This document shows, piece after piece, positions 1-8,885 of a stretch of DNA of 64,000 bases (the first letter of the stretch is position 1; each line of letters starts with the position of its first letter). The position numbers and the translations under genes were made by a program. The DNA lies in NCBI RefSeq assembly GCF_030534335.1, contig NZ_CP130565.1:4113501-4177500 (forward strand). Reading direction: 5' to 3'. The notes under the pieces were generated by a model. That model was not told where the DNA came from, searched no databases, and saw nothing but the letters and a program-made list of their open reading frames with translations. The stretch comes from Marivirga harenae (GTDB lineage: Bacteria > Bacteroidota > Bacteroidia > Cytophagales > Cyclobacteriaceae).

Positions 1-186
1 AATAAAATTTCATCTTTTTACATTTTAAATTTCCACAACTAAATACCTCTAAAAATGAATTTAAACTTTGTCATTTACAAATTAAGCATGAGATTTTATT
101 CGAACTACATATTTTATAAGGATTAGCTTAATATATTGGTTATATAATGGTTAATTTGCAACTTTTTAAATTGAACATCAAAATTA

Positions 187-939
187 ATGGCATTACAGGA
201 AGAATTTGAACAACAAGGTGTGTGGCTTTTCAAATACAGGGGGACTTTACCCGTATTAATTTTATTGATAGGCATGGGTATTTATGCTTACGCTGCTTTA
301 CATCCGGAGCTTTTCCTCATACAAGATCCGGAAATCAAAAATTACTTTCTCTTGTTTTGTGTCGCTATAAGTTTATTTGGACAATACATCCGAGCATATA
401 CAGTAGGTCACACTCCAAAAAACACTTCTGGTAGAAATACAGGAAAGCAGCTAGCAGATACGCTTAATACAACCGGAATCTATTCAACTGTTCGGCATCC
501 TCTTTATGTTGGGAATTTTTTCATGTGGCTTGGGCCAGCCTTATTAACCGAAAATACATGGTTTATTGTCGCTTTTGTTTTATTCTACTGGGTATATTAT
601 GAAAGAATAATGTTTGCTGAGGAACAATTTCTTAGAAGAAAATTTGGTGATGTATATACAAGCTGGGCCGAAAAAACACCAGCATTTATTCCATCATTTA
701 AGAATTTTGTTAAACCTAAATTATCTTTCAGTTGGAAAAAAGTTCTCAAAAAAGAGAAAAATGGATTTGCCGCCATCTTCATCATTTTTTGTGCTTTTGA
801 CGTGATAGCAGAATTTTTAAAAGGAACTCGAGATTTTAATATTTACTTAATAGTTGCAGCTGCAATATCAATTGTTTTGTACTTAATACTCAAAGCTTTG
901 AAGAAGTCTTCACTATTAAAGCTCAAAGAAGATAGATAA
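187..939 (+). CDS. Isoprenylcysteine/phospholipid methyltransferase-family membrane protein
   Basis: A 250-residue integral membrane protein with about five or six hydrophobic segments. Residues about 97-113 (GIYSTVRHPLYVGNFF) followed by an E..FL...FG..Y..W segment and PAFIPSF are the S-adenosylmethionine-binding signature of the ICMT/PEMT/DUF1295 fold. Family members methylate lipids or prenylcysteines in the membrane; in this phylum similar proteins are sometimes named lipid A Kdo2 1-phosphate O-methyltransferase, but nothing here fixes the substrate. The C-terminal third (from about residue 185) adds two more hydrophobic segments beyond the methyltransferase core. It stands alone, convergent with the lipoprotein gene downstream. 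Fold assignment is firm; substrate is unknown. Confidence 0.75.
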   Translation: MALQEEFEQQGVWLFKYRGTLPVLILLIGMGIYAYAALHPELFLIQDPEIKNYFLLFCVAISLFGQYIRAYTVGHTPKNTSGRNTGKQLADTLNTTGIYSTVRHPLYVGNFFMWLGPALLTENTWFIVAFVLFYWVYYERIMFAEEQFLRRKFGDVYTSWAEKTPAFIPSFKNFVKPKLSFSWKKVLKKEKNGFAAIFIIFCAFDVIAEFLKGTRDFNIYLIVAAAISIVLYLILKALKKSSLLKLKEDR

Positions 940-967
940 AATAAATAATTCATCGAACAGAAACTTA

Positions 968-994
968 GCCTTGTTAAATTAACGAGGCATTTTT
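968..994. terminator. Hairpin terminator between convergent genes
   Basis: A 21-nt hairpin at 968-988 (gccttgtta / ttaacgaggc with one G-T pair and a 3-4 nt loop) is followed directly by an ATTTTTATTT tract. It sits between the stop of the plus-strand methyltransferase and the stop of the minus-strand lipoprotein gene, as expected of a shared intrinsic terminator. Confidence 0.7.
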
Positions 995-1658
995 ATTTCT
1001 GAGATTCTGGCTTTTGTTCTGCAACATCCTCGATGGGAGCTTCCTCATTTCTATTTTTACCACCAAATAAACTCTTAAAAAATCCTTTCTTTTCATTTGA
1101 GGTAGAATCGGAAACTTGCTCTGTCTCTTTTCTTTCTGCTCTAGCCTTTGTTGAATCTCTTTGAGCAGCTTGTTCTTTCAAGACATCATTTCCAACTAAT
1201 AACATATAGTTTACAAAATCTACATTATATTTAAACCTTTTAGTATTATCCCATGCATCCGCTCCTTGAGCCATCTGCGCAGAATCTAATTCTGGTGTAA
1301 ATGGCGACTTCACATTAATATCCCCTCCTTCTGCCATCTCTGGTACACCATTTTCCCTAACATTCAATATAGAATCTACTTCTTCGCTATACACATCTTT
1401 TTGCTTCACCTTCAACAAAGACTGTTCCCTCCAATAACCATATTTCTTCTCAGAGATCCCGTAAATATTCGTCTTATAATTACTTGTTGAAGCAGACGCA
1501 GTCAAAACTAAGGAGTCCCCTTCAAATAAGGAGAATCTCTTTTTTTGTTGCTCTTCATCCAATATATAACTACTTTGAAAGGCAGCACAGACCATTTTAT
1601 CTTTGCATGCCGTAAAGAAAAGTAAAATAACGATATATATATGGAGATGCTTTAACAT
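993..1658 (-). CDS. Hypothetical lipoprotein
   Basis: A 221-residue protein with an N-terminal hydrophobic segment ending in FFTAC (Cys at about residue 18), a lipobox for lipid anchoring. The body has no domain I recognise. The last 60 residues are highly charged and low in complexity (RKETEQ, GKNRNEE, AEQKPE) and are probably disordered. It starts 2 bp after the stop of the SGNH hydrolase gene on the same strand, so the two are almost certainly co-transcribed and the lipoprotein may share its envelope location. Function unknown. Confidence 0.7.
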   Translation of the reverse strand: MLKHLHIYIVILLFFTACKDKMVCAAFQSSYILDEEQQKKRFSLFEGDSLVLTASASTSNYKTNIYGISEKKYGYWREQSLLKVKQKDVYSEEVDSILNVRENGVPEMAEGGDINVKSPFTPELDSAQMAQGADAWDNTKRFKYNVDFVNYMLLVGNDVLKEQAAQRDSTKARAERKETEQVSDSTSNEKKGFFKSLFGGKNRNEEAPIEDVAEQKPESQK

Positions 1659-1660
1659 TC

Positions 1661-2341
1661 TTATTTCAGTAACTGATAAACGCCAGGTGCAATATATTCA
1701 CTCCATCCAACATACATTTTTTCAGAAGGATGAAGTTTATCCTTTGCAATCAGGTCCTCATCCCAAATAGCATTTAAAGAAATAGGCGTAATATCAAAAA
1801 ACTTAACGCCATACCTATCTGAGATATTTCTTGCTATACTGTTGTATTCATACAACTCTTTGGCTATTAAAGCCTCATTCTTATTATTTTCTTTTGCAAA
1901 AGTTGTGACTCCATAATCTGGGATACTTACAACAAATACTCTACTCACCTTTTTACCAGCCAAGGAAATAGCTCTTTGTAATAGCAATTCGAATTCCTCC
2001 TTATATTGTTCAATGCCATAACCTCTGTACTGATTATTAACACCTATTAAAAGACTTACCAAATCATACTTGGCAGTATCTAGTCCGTTATCCTCATTTA
2101 TTGCATTCAGTAATTCATCTGTCGTCCAACCCGTTTTTGCAACTATTTTTTCTAATTCAATATTGATGCCTTCTTTCTTAAGTGTACTGGTCAGAACATT
2201 TGGCCAAGTTTGGTCAATATCAACAGCTTCACCAATTGTATAGGAATCACCTAAAGCCAAATATGAAATTTTATCTTGAGCCATTAAATTAATATTTAAT
2301 AAAAGGAAATATAAAAATAAAATGCCTTTGAAATTGTTCAT
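1661..2341 (-). CDS. SGNH/GDSL-family secreted hydrolase
   Basis: A 226-residue esterase/lipase-like enzyme. A signal peptide covers about residues 1-21 (ending LMAQ). Block I is LGDSYTIGE with the nucleophile Ser33, block III carries GVNN at about residue 99, and block V is DKLHPS with the Asp201-Lys-Leu-His204 dyad. The family hydrolyses carboxyl esters of lipids, acyl carriers or acetylated glycans; the exact substrate cannot be read here. It should act in the periplasm or be secreted. It is the first gene of a two-gene unit with the following lipoprotein. Confidence 0.85.
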   Translation of the reverse strand: MNNFKGILFLYFLLLNINLMAQDKISYLALGDSYTIGEAVDIDQTWPNVLTSTLKKEGINIELEKIVAKTGWTTDELLNAINEDNGLDTAKYDLVSLLIGVNNQYRGYGIEQYKEEFELLLQRAISLAGKKVSRVFVVSIPDYGVTTFAKENNKNEALIAKELYEYNSIARNISDRYGVKFFDITPISLNAIWDEDLIAKDKLHPSEKMYVGWSEYIAPGVYQLLK

Positions 2342-2698
2342 TGAAATTTATAAATAAAATGCAATTTAAAATATATTAATTAGAATAAAAAAAATAGGTA
2401 AGAATGACTAGCAAATTCAACAAATATAATTATAATTCATTGCAATAAAACAGGCTATTGCAATGAAATAGTATGAAAATGGAGCTTCAAGAAAGTTCAT
2501 TCAAAACCCAAAGGGAAAATATTTTGAATGTTACTCCTATATCAAAAATGTACAACAGTCTATGATACAAAAAATATTATTCATAAATTCATATAAAATA
2601 AAGGGGCATTAGTCGAAAAAACTTATAGATAACCGTATATTTTCGCTTTTTTTAACATTAAAATTAAATTTTATTTGAATTTAACTAAGATTTAAATA
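2342..2698. other. Divergent intergenic region, 357 bp
   Basis: This very AT-rich gap separates the minus-strand SGNH hydrolase from the plus-strand OmpA-family gene, so it must hold promoters for both. No ORF or RNA gene is visible. The only structure I see is a perfect inverted repeat at 2436-2467, listed separately. Confidence 0.6.
2436..2467. repeat. Perfect 12-bp inverted repeat
   Basis: Arms TTCATTGCAATA (2436-2447) and TATTGCAATGAA (2456-2467) are exact reverse complements around an 8-nt spacer. It lies between two divergent genes about 95 bp from the SGNH start and 230 bp from the OmpA start. There is no T tract, so a protein-binding operator or a cruciform/RNA hairpin is likelier than a terminator. 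Confidence 0.5.
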
Positions 2699-4264
2699 TT
2701 GAGACTTCTTATAATCATTTTATATATTTCACTTCCATTATTTTCAATTGCGCAAGATGAAATCACCATTGAAGGTATACCAGGAAATGTAAATAGCCAA
2801 TATCAAGACGTGCGACCTATTATATCCGATGATGGCAAAAAGCTTTACATAAACAGACGGTTTCATCCAGAGAATATCAGAGGTGATAAAGATTTCCAAG
2901 ACGTTTGGGTTAGTACTTACGATTCTAGAGGTATTTGGACCAAGCCTAAAAACTTGGGAAAAGATTACAATGATAAAAAAGCTAATGACTTGGTTAGGGC
3001 TAGTAAAAATGATGATTCACTCATATTTGTAAATTCAAGATATAGAGGAGTAAACTCAGAACTAGCACTATTCACTAAGGGCAGTACCGAACCTAAGGAA
3101 TTTCCTATAGATGGATATTATAATAACAGTTCTTATGTTGATTTTGATTATAACTTCAAGCATAATGTAATTTTAATGGCTGTAGAGAGGAAAGATTCTG
3201 AAGGTGACCAAGACTTTTATTACAGCGTATATCAAGAAGGTTCGAAAAGATTTAGCACACCTATGACTATGGGTAATGTTATCAATAGTGATAAAGCAGA
3301 TTTTGCCCCCTTTCTAACTAATGACGGGAATACCTTGTTTTTTGCAAGTTATGGCCACAATGGGAATGGCGCTGCAGATCTATTTATGTCCCACAGAACG
3401 GGTAATGGCTGGGATGAATGGACTGAGCCCGAGAATTTAGGAAACGTTATTAACACTAAATTTGAAGAAACTTTTGTATCTATTGACCCGAATTTCGAGT
3501 ACTTATACTATGATTCTTATCCTTCGGGGGCTCAAAATCGAAATATATGGCGAGCGACATTGTCAAACGATATTAAAGATAAAATTATTCAGGCCAGGGA
3601 TCGTAACAAACAACAAGAGATTATAGTCCAGCAAGAGCCAATTATTGTTGCGAGTGAACAGTCTCTGGATGTAATTACGGAAAATAATGAAGCTGTGGAA
3701 GTGCAAACGACTAACGAGGAAGATATTCAAGCAGAAGAGGTAGTAGCCAAAGCCAATGAACCTGAAGTTGTTGAGAATGCTCAACCACTTGTTGCAACTA
3801 TAGATCAGGAAATGGATTACGAAAAAGAGCAAGAAAGGAATAACAGAGGATTTTTATCTAGTTTAGGTAGTAAACTGGGTTTTGGGGAAGAAGAAAACAT
3901 TGAGTTGATTGAAGCTGGTTCCAAGGGCATGAAAATCAATAAAAATATTTACTACAAATTTGACTCAGACAGACTTCAGGCAAAATTCAGCGGAGTTTTA
4001 GATCTAATAGCTCAAGAACTAGAAAAAAATCCTCAACTCAAATTACTTATTGAAGGACATACGGATGCTATAGGAGGTGAAGACATTAATATTGATCTGT
4101 CCTGTAAGCGAGCAAATGGAGTCAAAGATGCCTTATTATCGAAAGGGATTAGTAAATATCGCATTGAAATAAGCTGCGAGGGAAAAGAAAGACCCATTGC
4201 AACAAATGATGATGAATTTGAAGGGAGAGAACTTAATAGAAGAGTAGAATTTTATTTATTCTGA
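2699..4264 (+). CDS. OmpA-family protein with PD40-type beta-propeller repeats
   Basis: A 521-residue envelope protein. The start is TTG: an in-frame TAA lies two codons upstream and the TTG opens a clean signal peptide (cleavage near SIAQ, residue about 19). Residues about 30-300 contain WD40-like/PD40 blades with the recurring D..P..S.DG..LYF pattern (for example PIISDDGKKLYI and PFLTNDGNTLFFAS). A charged, Glu-rich linker follows (about 305-385). Residues about 410-521 form an OmpA peptidoglycan-binding domain with the hallmark IEGHTDAIGG at about 450 and RELNRRVEFYL at the end. It should tether the outer membrane to peptidoglycan. Related architecture occurs in gliding/T9SS-associated proteins, but no such neighbours are here. 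Confidence 0.85.
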   Translation: MRLLIIILYISLPLFSIAQDEITIEGIPGNVNSQYQDVRPIISDDGKKLYINRRFHPENIRGDKDFQDVWVSTYDSRGIWTKPKNLGKDYNDKKANDLVRASKNDDSLIFVNSRYRGVNSELALFTKGSTEPKEFPIDGYYNNSSYVDFDYNFKHNVILMAVERKDSEGDQDFYYSVYQEGSKRFSTPMTMGNVINSDKADFAPFLTNDGNTLFFASYGHNGNGAADLFMSHRTGNGWDEWTEPENLGNVINTKFEETFVSIDPNFEYLYYDSYPSGAQNRNIWRATLSNDIKDKIIQARDRNKQQEIIVQQEPIIVASEQSLDVITENNEAVEVQTTNEEDIQAEEVVAKANEPEVVENAQPLVATIDQEMDYEKEQERNNRGFLSSLGSKLGFGEEENIELIEAGSKGMKINKNIYYKFDSDRLQAKFSGVLDLIAQELEKNPQLKLLIEGHTDAIGGEDINIDLSCKRANGVKDALLSKGISKYRIEISCEGKERPIATNDDEFEGRELNRRVEFYLF

Positions 4265-4608
4265 TTAACTTCTTCACGATATTTTTTTGGGAGCTTAGCC
4301 ACCACAAGTTCATAGCTATGATTCACCCAATGAAATATTTCCTTATCTGACAGGCTGCCGTCAAATTCAATAGTGTTCCAATGCTTCTTATTCATATGGA
4401 ATCCTGCTGTTACGGCATCGTATTTTTCACGTAATTTGATTGCTTTCACCGGGTCACATTTTAGATTTACGCTTTCAAACAAATCAACGTCAACCAAGGC
4501 AAACATTTTACCCATAACTTTAAATACCAAAGTATTTTCATCGAAGGGTAGTTCTTCAGTAACTCCATATTTCTGAATACAGAAATCTCTAAATTCTTCA
4601 ATATTCAT
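4252..4608 (-). CDS. MmcQ/YjbR family protein
   Basis: A 118-residue protein with the YjbR/DUF419 pattern: an N-terminal EEFRDFCIQKYGVTEELPFD, KVMGKMFAL in the central strand, NLKCDP, then GFHMNKKHWNTIEFDG and a C-terminal helix pair ending in LPKKYREE. The fold is a CyaY-like alpha/beta double-wing often described as DNA-binding, but no biochemical role is established. Its 3' end overlaps the convergent OmpA-family gene by 13 bp, so the two mRNAs are complementary at their ends. Confidence 0.85.
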   Translation of the reverse strand: MNIEEFRDFCIQKYGVTEELPFDENTLVFKVMGKMFALVDVDLFESVNLKCDPVKAIKLREKYDAVTAGFHMNKKHWNTIEFDGSLSDKEIFHWVNHSYELVVAKLPKKYREEVNQNK

Positions 4609-4650
4609 ACCTATTGCACTAGCACGAAAACAAATAAAAGATAAGCAAAT

Positions 4651-4884
4651 TTAGGACCTCATAATTGCTCTTGTCACCATAACAATTACTGCTATAAGGA
4701 ATAATAAGATGGAAATTTTGTTGATTCCATGCATCATTTTCAAATTGAAATTGCTAGGTGCATTTGGATCCTTTTTACCGAACAGTCTTCCAAAGTAAGA
4801 AACAACATCACCTAACTGAAAATAGGTTTTCCAATTTGATGATGACTGTCTATTTAAATTTTCTAAATCTCTTTGCTCTTTCAT
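4651..4884 (-). CDS. Small single-span membrane protein (Bacteroidota-type)
   Basis: A 77-residue protein. A hydrophilic N-terminal half with FQLGDVVSYFGRLFGKKDP and FNLKMMHGINKIS precedes one transmembrane helix (about residues 53-72) and a short RSMR-type basic end. The sequence resembles small Bacteroidota membrane proteins that I believe carry the label DUF6728; that name is from memory and unchecked. It lies 33 bp downstream of ispG on the same strand and is probably co-transcribed with it. Function unknown. Confidence 0.65.
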   Translation of the reverse strand: MKEQRDLENLNRQSSSNWKTYFQLGDVVSYFGRLFGKKDPNAPSNFNLKMMHGINKISILLFLIAVIVMVTRAIMRS

Positions 4885-4917
4885 ATAACAGTTATAAAAT
4901 TCTAGTACTTAACCAAC

Positions 4918-6873
4918 TTAAACAGCTTCTGGTTCGAGCCAATTCCCATCTTTTCTAATAATCTCTATGAGTTCGTCCACTGCCTTTTCTGATGGAACCC
5001 CTCTTTTCATTACTTCCTGCCCTTTATACAATGTGATTTTGCCTTTTCCTGAGCCTACATAGCCATAATCTGCATCAGCCATTTCGCCCGGACCATTTAC
5101 AATACAGCCCATAATTCCGATTTTAACCCCTTTCAAATGATTAGTCCTATTTCTGATCATAGCAGTTGTTTCTTGTAGGTCAAAAAGTGTTCGTCCACAA
5201 GAAGGGCACGAGATATATTCCGTCTTAGAGATTCTCGTTCTGCTAGCCTGTAAAATATTGAATGCTGTCTCATTAATCGCTTTATCACCTCCACAGTTTT
5301 CAGCAGCAATGAAAACACCATCTCCAAAACCATCAATCAATAAACCACCCATATCAGTAGCAGCATATAACTGCAATTTTTCTAAGGATAAATTTTGATA
5401 AGCCCTACCAATCACTACCGGCACATTACAGTCCTTCTGCATCAACTGCATGAACAACCTGCGTTGCTCTGCCATCCCATGCTTATTGTATGTATCAATT
5501 AATAAAACAGCAGAATTATCATTTTTAAGTTTATTGATAAATTCACCACTTAAATCTGATAATATAGCATAAATGAAATTCAATTTTGGATGTTGCTCAA
5601 CGCCCTTCAAATAATCTTTAGGGTTAATAAAAGGATATCTTCTCTCTTTAGTTTTTTCTTTCAACCATGTTTTATAGGAATGAACAATTCCTAAAGTGCC
5701 AGGGATTTCAAAATCAACAGTTTTATCATTGGTGAAAATATAATCACATGCAAAATCAGAGATCGACCATTTGTCTAAAGGAACAGAATAATTATAACCT
5801 ACACCAAAAAACGAAGCTGGGGTAATATCCTTTTTCAGAGAAAAATCTGCCATCACAATGGGCACTTCCTTCCCTCCTATATTAGTGACTTGTCTACTGC
5901 TTCTCTTCTCATATTCATAAGGATTAAAAAGGCAATTATCAATCAAAGGGATTTCCTCATGATCTGATCTATCATTGTATCGCTCAGCCAAAACCTTTGC
6001 AACAGGAATCTCCTCTTCTGGTTCTTCGGTCAAAGATACTCTAATGGTATCTCCAAGTCCGTCCTCTAATAATGTTCCGATTCCAACGGAGCTCTTAATT
6101 CGGCCATCTTCTGCCTCTCCCGCTTCAGTAACTCCCAAATGCAACGGATATGGCTTTGAACCTTCTTCATCTAGCTTTTGTACCAATAATCGATAAGCTT
6201 GTACCATTACTTGAGGATTACTAGATTTCATGGAAACTACTATGTTATAGAATTCCATTTCTTCACAAATACGGATGAATTCCAAGGCTGATTCGACCAT
6301 GCCAAATGGCGTATCACCATAGCGGCTCATAATTCTATCAGAAAGTGAACCATGATTTGTCCCTATTCTAATGGCAGTACCATGATCCTTACAGATTTTA
6401 ACCAAGGGCTTAAACCTCTTCTTAATCCGGTCTAGTTCAGCTTGATAACTTTCGTCTGTATATTCAATATTCTCAAATTTCTTCTTATCTGCATAATTAC
6501 CGGGATTCACACGTACTTTCTCTACAATCATTGCCGCTAATTCTGCAGCATTGGGAGTAAAATGAATATCAGCAACCAGAGGAGTACTATAGCCTCGTTC
6601 TTTCAAACCAGCCTTAATAGCTCTAAGATTTTCCGCTTCTTTAATTGATGGCGCAGTAATTCTAACCAATTGACAACCAGCGTCAATCATTCGAATGGAT
6701 TGCTCAATTGACCCCTCTGTGTCCATGGTATCGACAGTTGTCATGGATTGAAGAACAATAGGATTATCCCCTCCTATAACAACATCTCCAACCTTTACAG
6801 GGATAGTTTTCCTACGCTTATAAGCGACTAGACTGTTGCAATACTGTTGAAAATTTTTAGTTGAGATTTCCAT
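4918..6873 (-). CDS. ispG: 4-hydroxy-3-methylbut-2-enyl diphosphate synthase, long form
   Basis: A 651-residue IspG/GcpE, which converts MEcPP to HMBPP in the MEP isoprenoid pathway with a [4Fe-4S] cluster. The N-terminal TIM barrel holds VGDVVIGGDNPIVLQSMTT and RITAPS. The C-terminal domain carries the cluster ligands: CPSCGRTLFDL at about 551-561 and GIMGCIVNGPGE at about 584-595 (third Cys and the Glu ligand). Residues about 300-520 form the extra central domain found in the long IspG of plants, Chlamydia and Bacteroidota; E. coli IspG is only about 370 residues. The gene is followed by a small membrane protein gene on the same strand. A short inverted repeat (ttgtta-gta-taacaa, 6915-6929) lies about 45 bp upstream of the start. 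Confidence 0.97.
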   Translation of the reverse strand: MEISTKNFQQYCNSLVAYKRRKTIPVKVGDVVIGGDNPIVLQSMTTVDTMDTEGSIEQSIRMIDAGCQLVRITAPSIKEAENLRAIKAGLKERGYSTPLVADIHFTPNAAELAAMIVEKVRVNPGNYADKKKFENIEYTDESYQAELDRIKKRFKPLVKICKDHGTAIRIGTNHGSLSDRIMSRYGDTPFGMVESALEFIRICEEMEFYNIVVSMKSSNPQVMVQAYRLLVQKLDEEGSKPYPLHLGVTEAGEAEDGRIKSSVGIGTLLEDGLGDTIRVSLTEEPEEEIPVAKVLAERYNDRSDHEEIPLIDNCLFNPYEYEKRSSRQVTNIGGKEVPIVMADFSLKKDITPASFFGVGYNYSVPLDKWSISDFACDYIFTNDKTVDFEIPGTLGIVHSYKTWLKEKTKERRYPFINPKDYLKGVEQHPKLNFIYAILSDLSGEFINKLKNDNSAVLLIDTYNKHGMAEQRRLFMQLMQKDCNVPVVIGRAYQNLSLEKLQLYAATDMGGLLIDGFGDGVFIAAENCGGDKAINETAFNILQASRTRISKTEYISCPSCGRTLFDLQETTAMIRNRTNHLKGVKIGIMGCIVNGPGEMADADYGYVGSGKGKITLYKGQEVMKRGVPSEKAVDELIEIIRKDGNWLEPEAV

Positions 6874-7198
6874 ATTTTATTTTCTTCCACCAATTTAACT
6901 ACAAAGTAAACAAATTGTTAGTATAACAACTATTGTTAATTGCTTTAATTGTACTGCTTTTATTGAACTAGATTTTCAAACCATTACATATCAAACCTTG
7001 AATATTGGAAATATTGACTTTCATCCTCTGAAAGAATGATATTATTTTAAAGCTACCATTTCAATCCATTTTGAAGTCATTTTTGTGAAAAGGTAAAGCA
7101 CCAGTTTACAAATAAAAGATCTGAGTACTTATTTTTGTCTTATGCCTGACAGTTTTACATGTAAAGATTTTTTATAATGCTTAATAAATTCATAAGCA
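6874..7198. other. Divergent intergenic region, 325 bp
   Basis: AT-rich spacer between ispG (minus) and the outer-membrane protein gene (plus). A short inverted repeat TTGTTA-GTA-TAACAA at 6915-6929 lies just upstream of ispG and could be a regulator site. Nothing else stands out, and no ORF of credible composition is present. Confidence 0.5.
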
Positions 7199-8029
7199 GT
7201 GAAAAACAGGATAATTATTTGTATCGCTCTCATGGTTTTGGGTGAGCCTTTGCTCGGGCAATCTCCTTCCTTAAATACAAGAGATTCCATCAATGTCTTT
7301 ACCCAAGGCTTATTTATGCAGACAGGTGAGTGGGAAGTCAAACTTTACAACAACCTATACACCCAAATAGAGCCTCAATTTGATAATACAACAAGGAGAA
7401 GCAGTTTTAACAGCAGTTTTCTGCAGCTTACAATCGGAAGCAACAAAAACATTAACTATGGCATAGATTTAATTTATAAATCCAATGTCATTAACGATAG
7501 AGGTTCGAGTTCTCCATTTGTAGTCTTTGAACTGATGAATAAAAGTCTTCAAAATATTTATATGGGGAATGAGTTTAATACTAACTTCCAGCATGGCCTA
7601 ACACATGTTGGAGGAAGAGTAAGAGTAAAACCCTTTAAAAATAAGCGCTTTACTTTTCAGCAGGCTATCTATGTCCCTACAGGAGAGTTAGATGAGGGCT
7701 TTATTATCAATTCCGACCTTTTTTACGAGAGAATTATACAAAACCGATATATGCTATTTGGAAATATAGGTGCTTGGTATCCCCTTTCTGGAGACATTTT
7801 TCCTTATGCAAGGGTGTTTGCTGGTACGTTATTGGCCAAGCGTTTTGGCCCTTTTGTCATGATTAATTTACCCTATGAAATAGGAGCAGGAACGAAATTA
7901 TTCATCAGCAGAAAAATTGAATTAGAGTTTATGTACACCTATTGGCTACCGATTGAAGCTATAGTCGAAAATCGAAGACCAACTTCCATCAATTTTGGGA
8001 TACGACTCACTAATTTCAATAATTTCTAA
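7199..8029 (+). CDS. Putative outer-membrane beta-barrel protein
   Basis: A 276-residue exported protein. The GTG start is the only one available before the signal peptide because an in-frame TAA is two codons upstream. The signal peptide is about residues 1-21 (cleavage after LLGQ). The mature part alternates polar and aromatic residues in many short predicted strands (for example QLTIGSNKNINYGIDLIYK, VGGRVRVKP, RKIELEFMYTYWL) and ends in FGIRLTNFNNF, a typical C-terminal barrel strand with a final aromatic residue. I recognise no specific family; substrate and role are unknown. Confidence 0.65.
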   Translation: MKNRIIICIALMVLGEPLLGQSPSLNTRDSINVFTQGLFMQTGEWEVKLYNNLYTQIEPQFDNTTRRSSFNSSFLQLTIGSNKNINYGIDLIYKSNVINDRGSSSPFVVFELMNKSLQNIYMGNEFNTNFQHGLTHVGGRVRVKPFKNKRFTFQQAIYVPTGELDEGFIINSDLFYERIIQNRYMLFGNIGAWYPLSGDIFPYARVFAGTLLAKRFGPFVMINLPYEIGAGTKLFISRKIELEFMYTYWLPIEAIVENRRPTSINFGIRLTNFNNF

Positions 8030-8111
8030 ACTTTCAAATTAGCTGTACTGGTTTTTTTTTGATAGTAAACAGTATAAAGCGAGAAATCTAAAAGAACCAT
8101 AATTCAATAAT

Positions 8112-8744
8112 CTATTTAGCCTTTATTCTCTCTTCCAATTTCAGAAGCCTCTTTTCGACTTTGCTTAAACGTTTTTCGAACGGGTCAATCATTTTAATTG
8201 GCTGGTAATTTCCAATAACTTTAATTGAGTTTTGAATAGATGCATATTCAATTTTTATTCTATTCAAAAAGATAAAATCTTCATTAATCTGTGTAACTTT
8301 TCCAATTATCGATTCATTTTTGAGTCCAATGACAAACAACTTGTTTTTAATAGGTTCTTCTTTCAATCCAAAAATTAAATCATCAATGCCACAATAAGGG
8401 TTTTCATTTAAATCAAGCCCTTTAATGACTATCACATCTTTTGGAAGGAATTTAGCAAGATATTCATCCTTTTTAAGTATTTCGTGCTTTTTGGCTTTGT
8501 CCACTATATTGGGCAATTCAAATCCACTTAATTGATTAACAGTAATATTTCTCTTTAATAGATCATCAGTGGTTACATTAAAGACCTCAGCTGTTTTGAT
8601 TATAGTCTCAATTTTTGGTTCAGCCCTACCCTCTTCATATGAACTAATAACGCCTCTACTTACATCAATTAAATCTGCCAATTGAGATTGTGTTAATCCT
8701 CTAACACTACGTATTTTTTTAATATTCTCGCCATATTTTGACAT
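8112..8744 (-). CDS. XRE-family transcriptional regulator
   Basis: A 210-residue DNA-binding protein. Residues about 5-60 are a Cro/CI helix-turn-helix (IRSVRGLTQSQLADLIDVSR, then GVISSYEEGRAEPKIETIIK). The region from about 85 to 185 is beta-rich and vaguely recalls the S24/LexA dimerisation fold, but I see no Ser-Lys protease pair. The C-terminus (PFEKRLSKVEKRLLKLEERI) is a short coiled coil, probably for oligomerisation. It is divergent from the PspA-flotillin-ATPase operon and shares with it a short region with TTTGCAAA palindromes, so it is the obvious candidate regulator of that operon and of itself. That link is inference from position. Confidence 0.85.
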   Translation of the reverse strand: MSKYGENIKKIRSVRGLTQSQLADLIDVSRGVISSYEEGRAEPKIETIIKTAEVFNVTTDDLLKRNITVNQLSGFELPNIVDKAKKHEILKKDEYLAKFLPKDVIVIKGLDLNENPYCGIDDLIFGLKEEPIKNKLFVIGLKNESIIGKVTQINEDFIFLNRIKIEYASIQNSIKVIGNYQPIKMIDPFEKRLSKVEKRLLKLEERIKAK

Positions 8745-8769
8745 ATTCTAATAATTTAAATAACAATAT

Positions 8770-8812
8770 TTTGCAAATAATATTATCATTGAATGCAAAT
8801 ACTATTTGCAAA
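8770..8812. promoter_or_regulatory. Paired TTTGCAAA palindromes, candidate operator
   Basis: Between the divergent XRE gene and the psp-like operon lie two copies of the palindrome TTTGCAAA (8770-8777 and 8805-8812). The second extends to the perfect 12-mer TATTTGCAAATA (8803-8814). An extra half-site TGCAAATA (8794-8801) forms a second perfect inverted repeat with the 5' half of that 12-mer (GCAAATA-C-TATTTGC, 8795-8809). Site centres are 35 bp apart. This is what a dimeric XRE repressor that controls both genes would need. Confidence 0.6.
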
Positions 8813-8885
8813 TATAATTTTTTTTATGGATATTGTGCTATTGAATATTCACCAAATCAATTTTAAATATAAAAATAAACCCTTA

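Noticed and set aside
8793-8885. N-terminal extension of the CesT/YbjN-like protein
   Set aside because: The start codon would lie inside the TTTGCAAA palindromes and the added residues are not typical of the fold.
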